Below, one piece after another: positions 47,701 through 56,700 of a DNA stretch of 64,000 nucleotides. Source of the stretch: Euborellia annulipes. Its lineage: Eukaryota > Arthropoda > Insecta > Dermaptera > Anisolabididae. The stretch lies in contig JAKCPI010002722.1 in assembly GCA_023213315.1 (NCBI GenBank), positions 124,001 through 188,000 on the forward strand, written 5' to 3'. The notes beneath the pieces were generated by a model. It did no database searches. It was not told the origin of the DNA and worked only from the letters and a program-made list of their open reading frames with translations. A program made the translations under genes and the position numbers. Position 1 is the first letter of the stretch, and the number at the start of each line of letters is the position of its first letter.

Positions 47701-50700
47701 CCTAATTGAATCCGACAAATAAAATTAGAGAGTTTGTTTTGTTCTCCCTATTTTAATAATTAAACTGGTGACACTCTGAGAAAAATCTAAAGAAAAAAAA
47801 AAAAATCTAAATTTAATGTGATATTAGTTACTTTGTTTTTAGTTGTTTGTTTAATCTCATTACGTTCATACTCTATCAAAAGCTTTTATAGCTTCATTTA
47901 AAAGTAGTATTATCCTCTCTTTTCTGTAAATGACACCCTTTTTATATTTTTGTTTTTCTTTTTTATTTCAGTACGAATTTAAAGCGAAAGGCATCAAAAA
48001 GAAGAAGGTGACAGTTGAGGTGTCCGTAGAAGGAGTTCGTGTCACATTGCGTAAGAAAAAGGTAAGCTGAGTGGCAAAGCATTCCATTGTTATAGGCTTT
48101 TATTTTATAAGATCTCTAACATTTCTTTGCATTCACACAAATAGACGATTTCACGATTAAGTGTCTGACTCGTTAACCCTTCTCTATGTTGTCTCGTAAA
48201 TTTCAAACATCATAAAAAATTTTTTCGAACATTTTTCTTCATTATATTACGTCTAATTTTTTTGAATTAATGAAGAATGACTTGTCTATTTAGAGTACCT
48301 GATTTTCTAAAAATATTTGTTAGATCTCTTTTATTTTATTTTTTCAATTTAATTTCTTATTCTAAAAGATCCACAGGATCTTAATAAATCAAATTTATTC
48401 TTTACTATTTAAAGAACATCAATATTAATTTGAAAAAATTAATTGCAATTTTCACGTCATCATAAATTATAAAATAATGAGAAAGTTTTTTTTTTTTATA
48501 GTTAAAAAATTTTCTCATTTTCAACGGGGAGTTTAATTTTTTAACTCTTCCACTTAAAATTAAAATTTAATTTTGATCCCGTGCTTTAAATCAGAGATGT
48601 TTAAATTAAAATTAGAAAGAGAGAGAGAGAGAGTGAATACAAGTTTGAAAAGCTCGAAAGTATAACTAGTTTATAATTCAATTTTTATGCTATTAGTGAT
48701 TTTATGAAAACTCGCAATTTTTAAAAAGTCAAAGTGAACGAAGTCTATGTTAACCTATTTTTAGAAGATAATCCTATTTTGAAATCATTTTAAGGGATGC
48801 GGTTTAAATAAATAAAAAAACAGCGTTCTCTCTGAAAATTTATTTTCTACCATCCTCCATTATTTGACATCCCTTGTAACTATTATTGTATTATAATCTT
48901 AAAACTAAATAAGGGGTCAGGCTCGGCCCTGAAATTTTTAAACGGATTTAGTAAGTCTCTGATTTATTTTAATTTACAAGGGCTGGTTTTACCCCAAAAC
49001 CTCTTTCTAGAATCCTCCAAAGGGTCGAAAGATGGTATTTTTTTTTTTTTTTTTTAATTACATTTTCACTATAGGCTATATTTACTATTGATATCGGATC
49101 GGGAGGACGTTCCACAAGCTTGTTCCTAGGGACCGTTAATCCTACATTCAGTCGTTGCTTTGCTTAACAAGCAACGATCTTAGTGACTGTTTCTCTTCTC
49201 TGTTACCAGGCCCCCAAAACATGGTAAATAGACCTGTCCTATTCTATAATAATTTTATATTAAAAATAGCCAACTAGTATATTTCAACTTTTTTTTTTTT
49301 TTTATAAAACTAAAAAATTTAAAAAAAGTTCTTTTTTTACAACCCCAAACTTCTTTTTTGTTCTTTTTTTTAAAAAAAAATTTTTTAAAAATTTTTTTTA
49401 AAAAACACCAAAAATTTAAAAAAAATTTTAAATATAATGTTTGAAAATTTTTTTTTTAAAGGAATTTTTTTTTCTTTTTTTTTTTTAAATTTTTTTCCGC
49501 CAATAAATTAAAAAAAAATCTTTTTTGCTAACGCTGTACTGTCTTTCACACAAAAATTATGTCCATGTAAAATTAATCCAACTCTTTTTTTAAAAATTTT
49601 TTTTTACTTTTTTATTTTATAATTAAACCATTTTTACTGATTTAATTTGAATAGACATTGGCTAATCCAAACTCATTTTCATAATAGGCTTCATATAAAA
49701 CGTTGATTAAACAAAGCATTTGTCTTTCTTTGTCTAGGGTGCCAGTAATTAAAAATAGAAATGAAATTTAAATAAAAATGTCCTATAATTGTTCAGAAAA
49801 TGGAATTTATAAATTTCCAAAAATTTTCATGGATTAAATTAAAAATAATATTTATTAAATGACCTCGGAGTAAATTTTCATTTGGTTTGAAAATGATAAA
49901 ACTCGTATTTTAGAAAACTCATACATTTGCAAAATGAATAATTTTTTATTGTTTATTTTCCATTGCATTCCCTGAGGGTATATATATTTTTTTTAAATAT
50001 TATTCATGTACATTTTATTTACACGTATTTAAAATAATAAATGAACTTTTTAATTTTACCAACTCATTTTTTTATTTGATTTAATTTAAATAAATGATAA
50101 GCTCTAGGCATTCCATTAATTGTCTATCAACTTTTACTTGAGATATTATATTGTTTATTAATTTATTTTATTAGATACTTTCCTGTTTTTGCGAAAAGGG
50201 ATAAAAAAATAATATTTGTGCATATTGTTCTATCTTTTTATTAAAGATCAGTCTATCCTTTTTATCTTAAATTAAATTTCTTGATCTTGTTTGTTCTTGA
50301 TTAAAAATATTTATCAAATATAAATTTTTTTTTTTGAAAATTATACTATGTATTGGAATTTATGTCATATCATCGGAACTAGCATACTCGATTTTTAAAC
50401 ACTACTCAGGGCTCTTGGCCCTTAGGGCTTGATGAAAGGTAGGCAATTGGCCAAGTCACTAATGGATTTTTCGATTAATTACTTTAGATATTCAGCAAAC
50501 AAAAACAAAGGAATTTCTGCACTCATTCAAGTTTGATGTATAGAAAATTATTTTTGTTATTGCAATTTCAGTTAAAGCCATTCACGAATCAAGCAAGCAA
50601 CCTAGAGAGTATTGCATTTGATTTAAATAGGGAGGGATGGGACTTAATCTGTTACTTAAACGAAAATATTTTTAAAAGTAAAAAGGTCGCCCCTAAAAAA

Positions 50701-53700
50701 ATAAAAAATAAATGTTCGGATGAAAAAAATTTAAATGTCTTCTCAAACAAGTAAAAGGGAGGCGATTTGCTATTATTGTTGACAAGTGGTATGAGATCTA
50801 AAATGGCCAAACATTTTCTTGAATACTTGAATGGTCATAAAAAAAATAAAATTTGCACTTTCAACCTTCCCGATGTAATATTTTGTAAATTAAAATTAAA
50901 TATATAATATCAGAAGTGATTACATTCTAATGATAAGTTTTTGTCGAAATATAACAGTATATCAAGTGTTAATTTAATATAATAATTAATAAAATCTTTG
51001 AAACAAATAACCTAGTGTTTAATTTGTATATTTAATTTTAACTTGAATGGTATGCTTGGTGGGCCTTGGTGTAGTGGTTAGCGTGCTGGCCATTTGTACC
51101 AAGGGTCGCGGGTTCGCATCCTGTTCTAGGTGATAAAATTTATTTCAATTGATTGGTTACAAATCTATTTAAATAAATAGGGGCGGTGTCTAAATGGCCT
51201 CCGATGCCAAAAAAGACCTTAAATGAAATAAAAAAAAAAATAAAAACTTGAATGGTCACCAAATAGTGTAAGTTTATTGATTACTGTATTTGCTGGTATA
51301 AGCTACTGATATATTCAAAAAATTCAAAATAAAATACCAAGCTCTAGATTTTGGCCTTTTTTCATTTGTTTTAAGTATTATAAAACGTTCTTATAATTCG
51401 TATTTCCAGCTTAAAAAGTTCGTTAATACGTATTTTAATTTTGTGCATCCGATAATTGGTAATCCCAATAATTCGTACACCAAACCGTCCAAACCGTGAC
51501 CATACGAATTATCTACTTTATTAATATTTCAGTGATTATCCGCATATCGTAGGGATTTCCAATCCTAAAAAAGAAACAAAATCGACCAAAGAGTACTAGT
51601 ACTTTACTAATGCACTTTTTCAGTTTTTTTCGATTTTCTCTAAATTTGCTCCAACGATTTTTTTTTAAATTCAAAAATCAATTATTTTTTTAGATTCTGG
51701 ATAAAATGTATATTCTTATTTTGTCATTGAAATCTTCTGAAGGCCACTTTACTCTTGTACTCCATAAAAAATATAGGAGAAATGGTTGCCATGGTAACAA
51801 AATATAAATATTTTCCCATACTTATAGAATGTACCGTACTGTCGGAAACTAAATACATGTTGACACAAAAAATCTGGTGAGACAAGCACAGTACACAACT
51901 TTCGATTACCGAAGGTAAGAGAAAGTTGTGTGCTGTGCGCCAGTTCGTTAATTCGTACTGTTTTCAAAAGGGGGAAGGAGAGTGAGTGGGAGAGATAAGT
52001 TTTTCTCATTCATCGTAATCTTTTCACTGAAAGCTAATAGGAGAGAGGACGGGGAAATTGAGCTTCTCTTATATTTTTTCTTTCCTTTCTAAAATTCAGT
52101 CTCGTCGTTAATACGTATTTTAATTTTGTGCATCCGATAATTGGTAATCCCAATAATTCGTACACCAAACCGTCCAAACCGTGACCATACGAATTATCTA
52201 CTTTATTAATATTTCAGTGATTATCCGCATATCGTTGGGATTTGCAATCCTACACTACCAATATCCTACACAAAAATTTGTTAATAAAAAAAAAAAAATC
52301 AAAATTAAATTCGAAATAAAGTTTAAAAAGTATTTCGCTTCGTTGGAGTTGATTATCTAGATAGCTTGTAACCAAAGTTATAAATAAACCACCCTAGAAA
52401 AGTTGAAACTGTGCGAGACACCTGAACATTCGCAAGGGGATGGCATACGCAGTGGTGGTGGTGGTGGTTCCGTACAAAGCGGAGAGATTGGCACCAAGCC
52501 CCGAGTGTCTTTGTTCTAGGCCAACCCGACACGCACCATCCGTACCCCCGTAATCCGTAATCGGCCTCCTGAGGGTCATTGGGCCAACCCTCACCTAGGG
52601 TAAACAAAACAAAAACTCTAACGTTTTCAATTTGCAATTCCTTTTATTTTTTGCCTCTCGAATAACAAAATAAATTTTAAATCTAATCCCCAGTGTAGGC
52701 AAAATGTTTTCTCCGCATTCCTCTGCGTAATAGACAAATCTCTTTATTGCATATTTCAAGAATATATTAGAGTAGCGCTGAAAGCACGGACGGGTTTACT
52801 GCAATTCATTTTTCATTTATAGGAATAAAAAAATATAAAACAAGCACCCGTGTCTTGTTTTACATAATTCAAAGCAATATATCAACATTAATTTGTGCTT
52901 TTATTAAGCCTATATTTTAAATTTGTCTCTTTAATTTTAGTTTAATATTTTTTTTTTTTTTTTTTTTTACTTTCTTTTATTTTAGTAATTAATGTCAAAT
53001 TTTTCATTCTGATTCTTTCAAAATATCGCCTACTGAGAGAATCATAGTGGCGAAAGTCCGAAATTTAACAATTCGAGAAAAGGTGTTTGAAATTTTTTAA
53101 AACATTAGTTAACTTAAATATAAAATTCCGGCCTCATAGCTCAAATCCTTCAGGGGCTTATAATTGAACACGCGGGGGCACACAGAGGGGCCATGTGCGA
53201 AAACCCCCCTTTCGAATTTGGGGCCTCAAACACCTGGATCCATCTATATCGGGACATACAGACATTAGACATGAATCAAATACTTTCTCGCTAGAATGTA
53301 TATAACTTTAGTTCATAGGCAAGAGAGAGTAAAAATGTTCCGCAAAAAATTTAGTGTGAAAAACAATTTAGTTTCTTAAAAAAAAAATTCCGCAGAAAAA
53401 TTTTTGAGTTCGGGCCCCCCCCCCCCGTAAAAAAATTTCTATATACGCCCCTGTAACATATATGGGCTAATATAAATATATAATATTTTTTGGGTTTTAT
53501 TTTGGATGTCTTTTTGCTCAGGGGCCCACATCTTGTGGGTACGTGGATGGCGACCACGAGCTGCCCAAGCTGGGACAGGCAGTCCTTCAGTTCTTTATGT
53601 ATATTTGTTTTTAATAGATAAAAAATTTTCAGGACAAGCCAGGGGGGGCTACTGGCCCTCCACTGCCCCCTCTGACTACGCCCATGGCTGGAGAGATAAT

Positions 53701-56700
53701 ATAGTTAATAAAATTGTTTTTAACTATTTGAAGGAAAAAAAAATTTTTTTAATAAAATGGATGCTTTACTTCACGTTAAGATTGGTTGCCTATATACAGG
53801 CGAAACTATAAAATCAAAGTTTACTAGAGGAGGAAGCTGTTTCACCTGTTGTTAATCAACCCTACTAATTCAATGGCTCAACCAAGAGAAGGGGGGATAA
53901 CCCCCTCATTAGAGAGGGATAATCCCCCTCCCCTCATTAGGAGGGAGAAAAAATAGTTTTTATAACATTCGGCCGGAAATGTAAAAAAAAGCGAGAGGCA
54001 TCATTTTTGTCTTCTATTATATAACATATTTTATTCCTAGTATGTAAATATTTCCGATTCGTCTTCAAAGTTTTTTTTCCTAACAAAGCTCATTTTAAAG
54101 CTTTCATCGGGACTTGATGAATATTATATGAAAAAAAAAATTGATTTTTCAAAAAAATAAAGTAAAAAGTTGCAAAATTACAAGCATATTGGACAAACTT
54201 TTCTTAGGAGCGACAAGGACAAATATCCGAGGACCAAAAAGAAATATCTCTAAAAATAAAACAATTTCTTGACTCATTTAAAAGGAATGTGCCAAAGGAA
54301 AAAGATGCTGTATTTCGTCTAAATAACCCTCGTCAAGAAAAAGTTTTTCAAATAATAATTCTAATTCAGAGGTATTTTAATTGAATGTAATTATCTATTT
54401 ATATTTCCATCCCTATATTTCGGAATATTAAGGGAACCTTTAATTGAAAATATGCATTAATCTAAGTCTTTTTGGAATTCAAGCCAATTAAATGAATATC
54501 GAATTCCATTTCGAAGCCTCTCTTGTTCTAAACCACTTCCTTTGGCATAATAGGAGTCAACTTAAGCCCTTCTACTTGAGTCTTATCTCTAACTAATCCT
54601 TATTACGTATATAATTGAACTAGTTGGGGTAGAAGAGGCTTTATTACCTGGTGGTCTCTTCTTAATGCATTCTCTGACACATCAAGTTTCATCTTATTAA
54701 CAATTTTAAGCCCGTGACCCGTGGCTCATAGAGAAAAACTCTAGCTTCTCGGTTCGCTTCCCGTCCCAAGCGAGAAAAATTTATTTCATTTGATTTAACT
54801 ACAAATCATTTGAAATAAATAGGAATGGGGTCTAGATGGTACCTTAGATGCCGAAAAATACCTTAAAAAACACAAATTTTGACATTAACTAGAGGTCCTT
54901 TTTAAAATTTTTAAATTATTAAATTTAATTGAAAATTAGAATATAATTAAATTCATTGGATACTAGAGACGCGTAATTATTTCGGATTAAAATTAAATTC
55001 TTCTAAATTTTGGAACTAAATCATAAAATCCTTTAAGAAATAAAATTATTCTGTACATGTGTAATAATTATTGTCGGGAACTGTTCACTAAAAAAAATGA
55101 GGCTAAATAAAGGAAATCCCGAACCCTGACTCGGTTCTGTTTCGGAGGAAAAACGTTACAAAAAAAAAGGTTGAATGAAAGCAATTTGACAAAAAGATTG
55201 GACTAAATTATTGAAATAATTTGACTTTTTTTATTTAAATTTATTTATAATAAGACAGGGCCGGAACTAGGAGATTTTTTTTGGGGGGGGCAAAATTTAT
55301 TTGGCCGCCGCTTTCTTAAAATTTTCTATACAAAATTCATATCATTTTACCTTTTTTTAAGTAAATCTTTCTTTAATTGCCGCCCCCTGATATCTGCCGC
55401 CCGGGGTAAATGCACCCACTGCCCCCCCCCCCTAGATCCGGCCCTGTAATAAGATAAAGTAAAAATTGATTGAAATATTTTTAAAATTAATTTTTCTTAA
55501 TAAGAGGATAAAGGAGCAAGCAGCCAGGTAGTTAGTCTCCACGAAATGAAACTCTCTATTGAGGAAACAGTTTCGGTATTAATGAAATATAACCATCATC
55601 AGTCCATTTTTTGAGAGTGTGAGCTCAAATGACAAAGCATTGAGTCATATTGCGGAGTTGTCAGTAGAAGTGTATTATACATAAATTATTTGTATAAAAT
55701 ACAAAGCAATGCAATCAGTTTTTATTAATAAAAACAATTTTCTATCTCAAACTTGGCGCATCGTATCAGCTGATTGCATTGCTTTGTATTTTATACAAAT
55801 AATTTATGTATAATACACTTCTACTGACAACTCCGCAACATGACTCAATGCTTTGTCACTCTCTCTTCTCTCTTCTACAGGTATTACCATAGTCAATGCT
55901 CTGCCGAATTAAAATCAATTATCCCACCCAATGCAACATATTCACGGAACACAAGAGAGGCATCTTCCCAGCATCCCTATGCTGTTCAGATCACGACTAA
56001 CAGAACAAAACAATTTCATTCTTCCTTTGTCCCCATGACCTCCCGTGATTGGAACAAGCTCCCTGCGTCTATCTTCCCCAAAACCTACAATCTTCAGACT
56101 TTCAAGTCTAACCTCAACAGGCATCTTCTCAGTTCCCGCAGTTGAGTTTCCCCTTTATGCTTCTCCTTTTGTTTTTATTTTCTTCCTGGCTGCATGTGAC
56201 TATTGGTCATCATAGGTCTTCGGACCTTATGCACCCATTCCAAAAAAAAAAAAAAAACTTGAGCTCACACTCTCAAAATGGACTGATGATGGTTATATTT
56301 CATTAAAACAGAAACTGTTTCCTCAATAGAGAGTTTCATTTCGTGGAGACTAACTACCTGGCTGCTTGCTCCTTTATCCTCTTATTGTCAAATATAAATT
56401 ATAAATTATAAATATAAATTCATTCCTGTATTTTGAATGGGACATTTGTATCTTAAAAAATACTATTAACTGGATTTTTAATGTATTTGTTGCCCTCGGC
56501 CTTGGTGTAGAGGTTAGCGTGCTAACCTCATATACCAAACGTCGCGGGTTTGGACCCCAGGCAGTCCGATGATTTTATTTAAGCCAATTGGATACCAAAT
56601 GGCTTAAATAAGAATGCCTGGACCCCATATATGTATATTAAATCAATAACGGTTATCGTAAATGTCTTATATGGCCTGAGTTGCCGAAAAGACAGTGTGA

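Larger units (their letters stand above)
55499..56385. mobile_element. Fold-back with CGAAAC motif (F6), two-level palindrome
   Basis: Outer arms AATAAGAGGATAAAGGAGCA / TGCTCCTTTATCCTCTTATT. An inner palindrome (about 55629-55725 and 55764-55860) includes TTGTCAGTAGAAGTGTATTA. The motif is present in both arms (CTGATGATGGTTAT near 56282 on plus). The right arm is interrupted by the LINE tail 55861-56257. Confidence 0.7.

Noticed and set aside
51057..51130. Functional tRNA gene
   Set aside because: A and B boxes are present but the cloverleaf does not close and the same head plus body occurs elsewhere: a SINE.
52353..52637. 94-codon minus frame (and overlapping 66-codon frame)
   Set aside because: The His run comes from a GGT/ACC repeat; no domain recognised; GC-rich patch of uncertain origin.
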